From positions 1 to 64,000 of the forward strand of contig JADJTX010000031.1 in the NCBI GenBank assembly GCA_016710985.1: 64,000 nucleotides of DNA, given 5' to 3'. The position numbers and the translations under genes were made by a program. This document shows, piece by piece, positions 37,999 to 46,546 of the stretch (its first letter is position 1; every line of letters begins with the position of its first letter). Source of the DNA: Ignavibacteria bacterium (GTDB taxonomy: Bacteria; Bacteroidota; Ignavibacteria; Tepidaquicellales; Tepidaquicellaceae). The notes below the pieces were generated by a model. It did not search any database. It saw only the letters and a program-made list of their open reading frames with translations, and had not been told where the DNA came from.

Positions 37999-38460
37999 AG
38001 AAACTTTTTGCGTAACTGCTTTTGATTTCTTAATTACTGCTTTTGATTTCTTGATTATTGAATCTGAATTCTTGATTATTGAATCTGATTTCTTGATTAC
38101 TGCTTCTGAATTCTTGATTATTGGTTCTGAATTCTTAATTCCTGATTCTGAATTCTTGATTCCAGGTTCTGAATTCTTGATTCCAGGTTCTGAATTCTTG
38201 ATTCCAGGTTCTGAATTCTTGATTCCAGGTTCTGAATTCTTGATTCCAGGTTCTGAATTCTTGATTATTGGTTCTGAAAAGTTGATTACTGATTCTGAAT
38301 TCTTGATTACTGCTTTTGATCTGCTCATTACTGCTTCTGTTCTGCTCATTCCTAATTCTGTTCCCGGAAATACTGAGTCAGTTCCGGTCATAACTGCATC
38401 TGTTCCGTTCAATGCTGCTTTTGATCTTCTTGTAACTTTTTCATGACAGCTGACTGTCAT
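37984..38460 (-). CDS. heptad-repeat ORF built on a 21-bp array
   Basis: The 158-residue frame starts at ATG 38460 with a plausible ribosome-binding site (AGGAAA, 7 bp upstream). After eight residues (MTVSCHEK) it consists of twenty consecutive heptads, from diverged (VTRRSKA, ALNGTDA, VMTGTDS) to near-identical (GIKNSEP, five exact copies), then a ten-residue tail. Position 5-6 is almost always Ser/Thr-Glu/Asp/Lys. The plus strand of the same array is also open (SEFLI heptads), so coding is not proven. The TGA lies in the adjacent REP-like element. No family is recognised. A similar design, with a different unit, is at 52058. Confidence 0.45.
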   Translation of the reverse strand: MTVSCHEKVTRRSKAALNGTDAVMTGTDSVFPGTELGMSRTEAVMSRSKAVIKNSESVINFSEPIIKNSEPGIKNSEPGIKNSEPGIKNSEPGIKNSEPGIKNSESGIKNSEPIIKNSEAVIKKSDSIIKNSDSIIKKSKAVIKKSKAVTQKVSFLSF

Positions 38461-38529
38461 TCCGTTTCCTGTTAACCTGTAATCTGCGCTTACTGTGTCA
38501 TAGATTAATCTACCCCCGCCGGAATTCTG

Positions 38530-38680
38530 TTATATTATTATAGAAAAAGTAACAAAATAACAAACACCGAAGGGGTTATATTATTGTAGAAAATGAAATA
38601 AATTAGAAACCCCAAGGGTTATATTATTGTAGAAAAAAGAAAACAGAATAACAAACCCCGAAGGGGTTATATATTATTAT
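38530..38680. repeat. three and a half ~45-bp direct repeats with CCCCGAAGGGG palindrome
   Basis: The units TTATATTATTGTAGAAAA...AACCCCGAAGGGG begin at about 38530, 38576 and 38619, with a partial fourth. The rest of the gap 38461-38887 holds degenerate direct repeats (ATCCGTGAG-type near 38690) and no clear gene. Confidence 0.75.
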
Positions 38681-38920
38681 TTTATCCGTGAGAAATCAGT
38701 GTTATCTGTGAGAGATTAACGTTCAAAAAATAAATTTTTATATCCGGAATTTCAACGTTTGGACGGATATGTTATCGATATTAACTATTATTAATATGAA
38801 AATAAAAGAAAATGAAAAATCAGTTGCATCTGAATGCAATAATATTTATTTTAGAATAATTCTTAAAAACTTCAACAGAATATTTAGTTTACAGCCCTCT
38901 TACTGTTCTTAATTTCCTGC

Positions 38921-40486
38921 ATGACTTTATTTTCATTCAGTCAAAGCAGTGATAAGCCGTCAGGTAATCCGGATGCCAACGGATCGAACAACAGTGCTTT
39001 CGTTGTGACCCAAAGCAAGCTGGATGCAAACAACATCAGCGCATGGTTCAGAACAAACGGAAGCTATAACAGGGATCCTTCAACAGGGAATGCAGGATTT
39101 GAATGGCCTAAAGGATCCGGAAAATTCGCAAGGTACGCATCAGGGATGTGGATTGGCTGCATATCAGGCAGCGATACTCTCATAGCCGTTGCAGACTATG
39201 CTTACGATTACCAGCCGGGATATGTGGATAATTCAGGAATGCCTCAGGGGAATAACGATCCTTTATACCGGATCTACTCCATTATAAAGGGAGACACTAC
39301 ATCACCTGATTATCTGAACTGGCCCGTATCTCAGGGTGCCTATTTAAACTCAAACGGAAAACCATTTTTTATGGGAACTCAGACAATGTTCTTTTCCATG
39401 ACGGATGCATATCCTCATCAGTCTAAGCAGGGCAGCGTTGTTTCATTGAAAGCGCAAATCCTCCAGACCAACTGGTGTTATACTAATACAGGTTTGGGTG
39501 ATGTTGAGTTCATCGAATACAGGATCATTAACCGGAGCAGTTCTGCATGGACAAATGCATACGTTTCTGTCTGGACTGATGATGATTTGGGTGCGGCAGT
39601 TGATGACGCGATCGGATGTGACACAATGAGAAATCTTGGATATACTTATAACATAACTGACAATGACCAGGAGTATGGTACCGCTCCTCCGGCGGTCGGA
39701 ACCAAGCTTTTAAGAAGCCCGGTTGTTGCTACAGGAAATAACAATGATACTGTAAAATATTACAGCCCTCCGGGATCGCAGAATCTGATCGTTAAAGTTG
39801 GATATAAATTTACAGGGATGAATATTTTTAATACCTGGAATAATGGCTCTCCTCAACCTTCAGACCCTAATACTTATTCTGAAACTTACAAAGTACTTGA
39901 AGGTATGTGGGGAAATGGTTCTGAGTGGATAGATCCTATAAACAATCAGCCGACACAAAAAACATATTCGGGCGATCCTGTTACAGGAACAGGGTGGATC
40001 ATGTCCGACGGTAATGACAGAAGATTTTTGCAGAGCTTTGGTCCTTTTAATATGAATCCGAATGATACACAGTCGGTTATTGTAGCGCAGTTAATTGCGA
40101 GAGGTTCCAGCAATCTGAACAGTATATCACAGCTCAGAGCTTTATCTGATTATGTTCAAACTGTTTATGATGATAATTTGCAATCCGTAATTGCCGTGAA
40201 TAATATCTCTACGGAAATTCCTTCTCAGTTTATTTTAAATCAGAATTATCCGAATCCTTTTAATCCGTCTACAGTCATTCGTTATTCATTGACCGCAAAT
40301 GGGTTCATTAACCTCAAAGTATTTGATTATCTGGGAAGAGAAATAACTACACTTGTGAATGAAAAACAAAATGCCGGAACATATGAAGTGGATTTTAATG
40401 CAAGCGGATTATCAAGCGGAATTTATTTCTATACTATGTCTGCTGACGGATTCACCGAAACAAAACGCATGATTCTGCTGAAGTAG
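38921..40486 (+). CDS. T9SS-exported protein, paralogue A (start damaged)
   Basis: The 521-residue frame matches the next gene over its whole length (shared NISAWFRTNGSFNRDP-type start, AQILQTNWCY, DNxxAIGCDT, NxxDTQSVIxAQLIARGSSN). It ends in a T9SS domain (FILNQNYPNPFNPSTVI...TKRMILLK). The ATG at 38921 falls inside the signal peptide: in-frame codons upstream read ALLLFLISC back to a TAG at 38885. Upstream of that, KNFNRIF in another frame resembles the paralogue's start. So the true start is probably lost to an indel near 38888-38897. Function unknown; presumably surface or extracellular. Confidence 0.75.
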   Translation: MTLFSFSQSSDKPSGNPDANGSNNSAFVVTQSKLDANNISAWFRTNGSYNRDPSTGNAGFEWPKGSGKFARYASGMWIGCISGSDTLIAVADYAYDYQPGYVDNSGMPQGNNDPLYRIYSIIKGDTTSPDYLNWPVSQGAYLNSNGKPFFMGTQTMFFSMTDAYPHQSKQGSVVSLKAQILQTNWCYTNTGLGDVEFIEYRIINRSSSAWTNAYVSVWTDDDLGAAVDDAIGCDTMRNLGYTYNITDNDQEYGTAPPAVGTKLLRSPVVATGNNNDTVKYYSPPGSQNLIVKVGYKFTGMNIFNTWNNGSPQPSDPNTYSETYKVLEGMWGNGSEWIDPINNQPTQKTYSGDPVTGTGWIMSDGNDRRFLQSFGPFNMNPNDTQSVIVAQLIARGSSNLNSISQLRALSDYVQTVYDDNLQSVIAVNNISTEIPSQFILNQNYPNPFNPSTVIRYSLTANGFINLKVFDYLGREITTLVNEKQNAGTYEVDFNASGLSSGIYFYTMSADGFTETKRMILLK

Positions 40487-40546
40487 AAATTCAGTTAACA
40501 GTTAATAGTTAACGGTTAGAAGATATTTATTATTAATAGCAACACT

Positions 40547-40577
40547 AAGCCGGAAGTAGAAATACTTCCGGCTTTTT
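40547..40577 (+). terminator. terminator after T9SS paralogue A
   Basis: A perfect 12-bp stem AAGCCGGAAGTA/TACTTCCGGCTT with a GAAA tetraloop is followed by T5. Confidence 0.92.
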
Positions 40578-40694
40578 GATTATGTCTGAAAATTATTTCC
40601 GATAAACAAAAAATCTTAAATCTGAAACCTTAAACTTTAAATCTTAAATCTTAAATCAGTTTATTTTTGTTTTTCACAAATTGGAAAAAAAATA

Positions 40695-40726
40695 TTTGCA
40701 TTTAAGCTGTTTATGTTTTACCTTGC
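40695..40726 (+). promoter_or_regulatory. Bacteroidota-type promoter for paralogue B
   Basis: TTTG at 40695-40698, then 20 bp, then TACCTTGC at 40719-40726. This is one mismatch from the TAnnTTTG -7 box, 39 bp upstream of the ATG. Confidence 0.5.
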
Positions 40727-40764
40727 GGAGAATTTTTTAAAAATTAACCAGAAAGGAAAATGTA

Positions 40765-42372
40765 ATGAAAAAGTTCAATTATTTTTTACCGTTATTCATT
40801 TCCTGTCTTATTTTTATTTCATTCAGATACATGAATGACAAGCCAAACGGCACTTCAGAAAATAAATCATCGCAGCACGAAATCTTCGCTGTTACTTCAA
40901 GACAGTTAAATGCAAACAACATCAGCGCATGGTTCAGAACAAACGGAAGCTTTAACAGGGATCCTGCTACAGGTAACTCCGGTTTTGAATGGCCTAAAGG
41001 TTCCGGAAAATACGCCCGCTTTGCATCCGGGATATGGGTTGGCTGTAAATCCGGAAATGATACACTCACGGCTGTTGCAGAATACCAGTATGATTATCTG
41101 CCGGGATATGTAGATGATGCAGGATTACCGCAGGGAAATGATAATCCTTTATACCGTATCTACTCTATTACAAGAGGAAACACAACTGATCCGGATTACT
41201 TAAACTGGCCTGTTAATCAGGGAGCTTATACTACTCCTTCAGGAACACCTTTCTTTCTTGGTACGCAAACAATGTTTTATTCATACACTGACGCCTATCC
41301 GCATTCATCAGGCCAAACCAGCTTGCTGTCTTTAAAAGCTCAGATCCTTCAGACCAACTGGTGCTATGCAGACGCCGGTCTGGAAGATGCTGAGTTCATT
41401 GAATTTAAAATTATAAACCGCAGTAACTCTCCTTGGGCAGATACATATATTGCTTTCTGGACCGATGATGATCTTGGTGACGGCTCTGATGATGCGATCG
41501 GTTGCGATACTTTAAGAAACTTAGGATTTACATACAACATTACAGATAGTGATCCTCAATATGGCGCGGCACCTCCTGCTGTCGGAACAAAGCTTTTAAG
41601 AAGTCCGGTAATTTTTACAGGAAACAATAATGATACAGCAAAATATTATAATCCGCCGGGCTCACAAAACCTTGTAATTAAGGTTGGTTATAAATTTACT
41701 GAAATGAAAATATTTAATACATATAATAATGGAAGTCCGCAGCCATCTGATCCCAACAGCAATGTTGAAACTTACAGAGTGCTTGAGGGTAAATGGAAGT
41801 TTGGTGATTCATGGGTAAATCCGGTTAACGGACATACAACAACCAAAGCATATTCCGGAGATCCGGTATCCGGTACCGGCTGGGTAATGACAGGCGGCAA
41901 CGACAGAAGATACTTACAAAGTTTCGGACCTTTTAATATGAATCCTGGTGATACTCAGTCAGTCATTATTGCGCAGCTGATAGCAAGAGGATCAAGTAAT
42001 CTGAATAGTATAAGGGATTTAAGGACATTGTCTGATCATGTTCAGACAGTTTATGATAATAATTTTCAGAGTGTCCTGGCGGTGAATAATATCTCATCTG
42101 AAATTCCGGATTACTTTACTTTGCGTCAGAATTATCCGAATCCGTTTAACCCGGCAACGAATTTGGAATTTGGAATTGCGAATTTGGGATTTGTTTCTTT
42201 GAAAGTATATGATGCTTTGGGAAAAGAAATAAAAACATTGGTGAATGAAATGAAAAGCCCGGGGACTTACAGAGTAGATTTTGACGGTAACGGTTTGGCG
42301 AGCGGGATTTATTTTTATAAATTAAGTACTGATGTATTCAGTGATACAAAACGGATGATACTTTTGAAATAA
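40765..42372 (+). CDS. T9SS-exported protein, paralogue B
   Basis: The 535-residue protein has an intact signal peptide (KKFNYFLPLFISCLIFISF) and an extended beta-rich central region. A C-terminal T9SS domain (FTLRQNYPNPFNPATNL...TKRMILLK) completes it. It is closely similar to paralogue A throughout, so the pair is a tandem duplication. No enzymatic motif is recognised. An acidic stretch (WTDDDLGDGSDDAIGCD) could bind calcium. A ribosome-binding site (GAAAGGAAA) precedes the ATG. A 9-bp array begins at the stop. Confidence 0.85.
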   Translation: MKKFNYFLPLFISCLIFISFRYMNDKPNGTSENKSSQHEIFAVTSRQLNANNISAWFRTNGSFNRDPATGNSGFEWPKGSGKYARFASGIWVGCKSGNDTLTAVAEYQYDYLPGYVDDAGLPQGNDNPLYRIYSITRGNTTDPDYLNWPVNQGAYTTPSGTPFFLGTQTMFYSYTDAYPHSSGQTSLLSLKAQILQTNWCYADAGLEDAEFIEFKIINRSNSPWADTYIAFWTDDDLGDGSDDAIGCDTLRNLGFTYNITDSDPQYGAAPPAVGTKLLRSPVIFTGNNNDTAKYYNPPGSQNLVIKVGYKFTEMKIFNTYNNGSPQPSDPNSNVETYRVLEGKWKFGDSWVNPVNGHTTTKAYSGDPVSGTGWVMTGGNDRRYLQSFGPFNMNPGDTQSVIIAQLIARGSSNLNSIRDLRTLSDHVQTVYDNNFQSVLAVNNISSEIPDYFTLRQNYPNPFNPATNLEFGIANLGFVSLKVYDALGKEIKTLVNEMKSPGTYRVDFDGNGLASGIYFYKLSTDVFSDTKRMILLK

Positions 42373-42375
42373 GTT

Positions 42376-42501
42376 TGAGTGTATAAAGTGTATAGAGTGT
42401 ATAGGAGTGTATAGAGTGTATAGAGTGTATAGAGTGTATAGAGTGTATAGAGTGTATTGAGTGTATTGAGTGTATTGAGTGTATTGAGTGTGTAGTGTGC
42501 T
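42376..42501. repeat. 9-bp array (GTGTATAGA/GTGTATTGA) after T9SS paralogue B
   Basis: About fourteen units begin 3 bp after the stop codon. Two carry an extra G. Confidence 0.92.
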
Positions 42502-42512
42502 GAGTAAAATAT

Positions 42513-42543
42513 TAGCCGGAGGGTCATTAAAGTCTTCCGGCTA
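42513..42543 (+). terminator. terminator after T9SS paralogue B
   Basis: TAGCCGGA and TTCCGGCTA form the stem, followed by TTTTATT. It sits beyond the 9-bp array. The gap 42544-42796 shows nothing else. Confidence 0.8.
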
Positions 42544-42796
42544 TTTTATTTTGAAGGTTGCTTCCTAAAGCATTTTCTGCCTTTAAGGTGAAATTATAAC
42601 TAAGGATACAGGAATCTGAATAAAGTATCGGTGCTTAGCTTCAGGTCTTTGATAGCAGGTTGATTAAATTGCAAATTCGGAAATTGTTTGATATTTTGAT
42701 GAAATTCAGATTATTAATGCGCTTTGGTTGTCACGGTTTTACCCGGTAAGCCTGATAAAACACTGAACTCATTGTCAATCTGAAAAAAAAATCAGT

Positions 42797-44224
42797 ATGG
42801 AAAATTCCAAGATCATAAAACTTTTGAAGAGTTTAAATCAATATGAATTCAGGCAATTCAGGGATTACGTTTATTCGCCTGCATTCAACAAAAAGGAGAT
42901 CGTTACCAGACTGTTTGACGAGCTGAGGAAACATTATCCTAGATTTGAAAGTGACGAACTTAGTAATGAAATACTCTTCCATAAGATCCTGCCGGGTGAG
43001 AAGTATAATTACTTTAAATTAAAGAATGCAATCTCGGATCTGTTTATTCTTGGAAAAGATTTTCTTTCCTTTCTTGGATTTAAAAAGAAAGAAAGGTTAA
43101 AGGAGATCTTATTGCTGGCTGAACTGCGGGTAAGAAAACTTGATTCGCTTTTTGAACAAACGCATAAGGCTGCTGCACAGAAAATTGAAAGCTCAAAAGT
43201 TAAGGATGATGAATATGTTTACCATATGCTTGAACTGGCTGTCGAGAAGATTGGCTACCTAACAGTACAGGCTCCCAATAAACACGTGAACATTCAACAG
43301 GAGATGTTTGATTTATTTCTTACTTATTCTATTATAAGAATTTTAAAATCATATACTGTAATGATGCACGAGGAAAAGCAGAATAATTATAAATATGACA
43401 AATATCTGTTCGATGAGATCATGTCTTTTGCGGAGAAAAAAAAGTTTGATAATCCTACACTGAATGTTTACTATCACACTATTTCACTCGAACGTGACAG
43501 AAACGATGTGAATTTTTATAAGCTTAAAGAAGCGCGTGCAAAGTATCTTGATGAGTTAAACGAGTACGATGAATACATGGTTTTTCTTCATCTCAATGGA
43601 TACTGCACAAATGAGTTTAACATTAATTGCAGAACCGACCTGATGCGGGAGCATTTCGATCTCATCAAAAATAAAAATACTAAAGTATATACAACCATCG
43701 GCAAACTAATTTATCTGGATTTCATTAATGAAGTTAAGATTGCTCTTCGTGTTGACGAAATAGACTGGGTTGAAAAATATATAGAGAAGAATAAATCGAA
43801 TCTCACCGGAGAAGAAGAGGGTTCACTTAATTTTTGTAATGGTTTGCTGAATCTTAAAAGAGGAAATCATGATAAGGCTCTGGAGCTTCTAGCAAAAACA
43901 AACTTCCCGAATTTCATTATAAAACTTCAGGTGAAAATACTGCAGCTTCAGATCTTTTATGAGAAAGGATATTACGATCAGGCAATTTCCGCGATCGACA
44001 CATTCCGGCACTATCTTAAAAGGGAAACGACGATAAAAGAAAATTTTAAAAAAACGTTCTATGAATTTGTTAATATTCTAAACAATCTGATTAAACTTAA
44101 AACCGGTTCCTCAGGCAATGATACCGGCTATGAATTGTATAAAATTAAAGAAGACATTGAATTGATGACATCAAATCAGTTCGGTGTAAAGCTGTGGCTG
44201 AAGCAGTTGACAGTTGACAGTTGA
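42797..44224 (+). CDS. helical hypothetical protein, paralogue 1 of a convergent pair
   Basis: The 475-residue cytoplasmic-looking protein is almost entirely helical and charged. Its N-terminal ~100 residues (KIIKLLKSLNQYEFRQFRDY, FNKKEIVTRLFDELRKHYPR, EILFHKILPGEKYNYFKLKN) match the gene at 44575 in order and spacing. The C-terminal half has TPR-like helical hairpins (GLLNLKRGNHDKALELLAKT, FYEKGYYDQAISAIDTFRHY). I have the impression of similar proteins in other Bacteroidota and Ignavibacteria, but know no name or function. A scaffold or regulatory role is only a guess. Its last six codons (QLTVDS) lie inside a 7-bp array. Confidence 0.65.
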   Translation: MENSKIIKLLKSLNQYEFRQFRDYVYSPAFNKKEIVTRLFDELRKHYPRFESDELSNEILFHKILPGEKYNYFKLKNAISDLFILGKDFLSFLGFKKKERLKEILLLAELRVRKLDSLFEQTHKAAAQKIESSKVKDDEYVYHMLELAVEKIGYLTVQAPNKHVNIQQEMFDLFLTYSIIRILKSYTVMMHEEKQNNYKYDKYLFDEIMSFAEKKKFDNPTLNVYYHTISLERDRNDVNFYKLKEARAKYLDELNEYDEYMVFLHLNGYCTNEFNINCRTDLMREHFDLIKNKNTKVYTTIGKLIYLDFINEVKIALRVDEIDWVEKYIEKNKSNLTGEEEGSLNFCNGLLNLKRGNHDKALELLAKTNFPNFIIKLQVKILQLQIFYEKGYYDQAISAIDTFRHYLKRETTIKENFKKTFYEFVNILNNLIKLKTGSSGNDTGYELYKIKEDIELMTSNQFGVKLWLKQLTVDS

Positions 44225-44345
44225 TAGTTGACAGTTGATAATTGAAAGTTGATAGTTGATAGTTGATAGTTGATAATTGATAGTTGACAGTTGATAGTTG
44301 ACAGTTGATAATTGATAGTTGATAGTTGATAATTGATAGTTAATT
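44204..44345. repeat. 7-bp array (GTTGATA/GTTGACA) overlapping a stop codon
   Basis: About twenty units start 18 bp before the stop of the gene at 42797 and encode its last six residues. Confidence 0.93.
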
Positions 44346-44425
44346 GATAATTGTATGTGCCTATCTGAATATTTGTAAATTATAGTTAGATAATTGGTAG
44401 TTGATAATTATAATTGATAATTGTA

Positions 44426-44575
44426 TCCATTATCCATTATCCATTATCCATTATCCATTATCCATTATCCATTATCCATTATCCATTATCCATTATCCAT
44501 TATCCATTATCAATTATCCATTATCCATTATCCATTATCCATTATCCATTATCCATTATCAATTATCAATTGCTT
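44426..44575. repeat. 7-bp array (CCATTAT, about 21 units)
   Basis: It begins 5 bp past the minus-strand stop at 44575 and extends towards the first array; the coding-strand unit is ATAATGG. Both convergent genes thus carry a G-biased array right after their stops. Confidence 0.95.
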
Positions 44576-46044
44576 CAGGCTGTTTTCAATCTTTTCCTGT
44601 CCCTGCTTGAAAGAATTTCATCCGCCTTTTTCAAAAGCCAGTCTTTGCTGCTGATGGTTATTTCAAGAGCAAGATCATCTCTCAGTTTAATTATCTCCGA
44701 TTTATCTTTTTTCTTTTGTATGTTGACGAGCTTATTCATGTATTTATGAAAATTAAGATAAAGCTTTTTCTTGTTATCGGGAAGCATTTTGTTATTCTGC
44801 AGAAAATGCCTGTAAGCTTCGAGTGATGAAAGTAAGGATTCAACGGAACCGGTTTCGTAATAGATCATCATCTGTAAAATTTTCGACTCATACTTCAGAT
44901 ACAATTCATCTAATTTTAATCTCGACAGCATTTCGGAAGCTTTATCATAATTTTTCATATAAAATTCATACTGAGCGCTGCAGTACAGAAAGGTACTTTC
45001 ACGGTGTTCCGGCTGCAGATCGTCTTTGAAATCATGAATAAAATCCTTCACCCATTTGTGTTCATTCAGCCTGAGTGCGATCGTAACCGCAGTCCTGTAA
45101 AATATTGAATGCATGCTGCCGTTCACAATGTATGTCTTTGACTCGAGCTGCCTTGACAGTATTTCGAACTCTTCCCTTTGGAAATGAAGCTTTCCTTCTG
45201 CGAGTCTGCGCTTACAGAAATTCTGCATGTTAATGTGAATTTCAATAAGATCATCATAAAACAGATCGTCAGAAATTCTTTTCAGTATCTCTTTGACTTT
45301 GAAATAGTATTTCTCATTATTTTTATCTCCAAGCATCAGAATAAGGTAGTAATAGATCTGAACGATCGGAGCATCAGTGTAATCCTTAATATCAATACTC
45401 CTCATCATTTTTTCAAATTGTTCTTTGGTGTATTGTTTGTTATAAATTTTTTCAATGTGCAGTATATTGATATACATCCGCATTGACCTGAGCAGATAGT
45501 GAAGATGAAAGTTGCGGTACATCCCCTGAAAGTCCAGCTTATTCAGAAACTTTTCATAAACCCCGGTGTTAAGCTCGAAATGATAAAACATAGTTTCATA
45601 TTCCAGCCTGTGCTTAAGATTGTAATAATCTTCCGACAGATGCTCAGAAGGGTCAAGTTCTATAAGATGCTTTTCAAGATTCTTATGAGGATTGGAGGTC
45701 TGTTTTCTCCTGAGTAATTCAGACTCGAGTTTAAGGTCATATTCCAGATTGTCTTCCTCGAACGTTTTTATCACAATGAATCTCTTTGCAAGCTCATGCA
45801 GGTAATGCACCATGACTGCGATCGAACTTTCATTATATGCTTTCCCGGGAAAGAGTTTCCGAAACAAAAATTCCTTATCCACCTCTTTTCCGCTGAATTC
45901 CGGATAATGCTTCCTGATTATTTCATAAAGTTCTTTCACAGCTTTTCTTTTGTTGAAATAAGAATTAGAAATGAACTCGCCGAATTCTTTGATCTCCTCT
46001 TTCGTAAATGTTTTCAATAACTGAACTAAGGCATTGTCTTTCAT
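44575..46044 (-). CDS. helical hypothetical protein, paralogue 2 of a convergent pair
   Basis: The 489-residue protein is similar to the 42797 gene product: ALVQLLKTFTKEEIKEFGEF, YFNKRKAVKELYEIIRKHYP, EFLFRKLFPGKAYNESSIAV. It shares the TPR-like C-terminal helices (LYCSAQYEFYMKNYDKASEM, IYYETGSVESLLSSLEAYRH). It has no membrane segment or signal. The two genes face each other tail to tail across a 350-bp double array, as expected from an inverted duplication followed by divergence. Function unknown. Confidence 0.65.
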   Translation of the reverse strand: MKDNALVQLLKTFTKEEIKEFGEFISNSYFNKRKAVKELYEIIRKHYPEFSGKEVDKEFLFRKLFPGKAYNESSIAVMVHYLHELAKRFIVIKTFEEDNLEYDLKLESELLRRKQTSNPHKNLEKHLIELDPSEHLSEDYYNLKHRLEYETMFYHFELNTGVYEKFLNKLDFQGMYRNFHLHYLLRSMRMYINILHIEKIYNKQYTKEQFEKMMRSIDIKDYTDAPIVQIYYYLILMLGDKNNEKYYFKVKEILKRISDDLFYDDLIEIHINMQNFCKRRLAEGKLHFQREEFEILSRQLESKTYIVNGSMHSIFYRTAVTIALRLNEHKWVKDFIHDFKDDLQPEHRESTFLYCSAQYEFYMKNYDKASEMLSRLKLDELYLKYESKILQMMIYYETGSVESLLSSLEAYRHFLQNNKMLPDNKKKLYLNFHKYMNKLVNIQKKKDKSEIIKLRDDLALEITISSKDWLLKKADEILSSRDRKRLKTA

Positions 46045-46085
46045 TTCTTCTGAATTAGTTTTTGTATGTTCAAAATTTACTTTAG

Positions 46086-46180
46086 AAAGTTGAAAGTTGA
46101 AAGTTAAAAGTTGAAAGTTGAAAGTTGAAAGTTAAAAGTTGAAAGTTGAAAATTGAAAATTGAAAGTTGAAAGTTGATAG
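46086..46180. repeat. 7-bp array (GTTGAAA) upstream of paralogue 2
   Basis: About thirteen units start 42 bp upstream of the minus-strand start at 46044, adjoining the REP-like element. Confidence 0.9.
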
Positions 46181-46187
46181 TCAAACC

Positions 46188-46295
46188 TTTTGTCATTCTG
46201 AACGAACGGAGCGAAGCGGAGTGAAGTGAAGAATCCAATCATAGAATAGAATTAAAGAACCTGGATTCTTCGCTTCGCTCAGAATGACAAGAAAA
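46188..46295. repeat. REP/MITE-like palindromic element, copy 2
   Basis: The same left arm (TTTGTCATTCTGAACGAACG...) and right arm (GGATTCTTCGCTTCGCTCAG...) as at 37893-37998, with a different AT-rich centre. The remainder of the 46045-46546 gap holds only the adjoining array and the promoter. Confidence 0.88.
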
Positions 46296-46462
46296 TAATT
46301 TATCATACTCAATTGATAGTTGATAATATATTATGTCATCGTCTTAAAATAAGTAAATTCCGTGTAAGAAAGATCATCGAAAAAACTGCAATTCTGTCCA
46401 AATATTAGATAATCTCTAATTATTACAAATCGGTATTCTGTAAAAATCAGCATAATCTTTAC

Positions 46463-46494
46463 TTGTACCTGCTGCTTTAATTTATATAATTTTG
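46463..46494 (+). promoter_or_regulatory. Bacteroidota-type promoter
   Basis: TTG at 46463-46465, 21 bp, then TAATTTTG at 46487-46494, a full match to TAnnTTTG. It lies 52 bp before the ATG of the SBBP-repeat gene. Confidence 0.5.
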
Positions 46495-46546
46495 TAAAGA
46501 AAGCGAAGAAAATTTAAATAAAAAATTAAAACAAAAATTTAATATT

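Noticed and set aside
38051..38446. Plus-strand ORF over the 37984-38460 array (SEFLI heptads)
   Set aside because: It lacks a visible ribosome-binding site, whereas the minus-strand frame has one and extends through diverged heptads to a non-repeat end.
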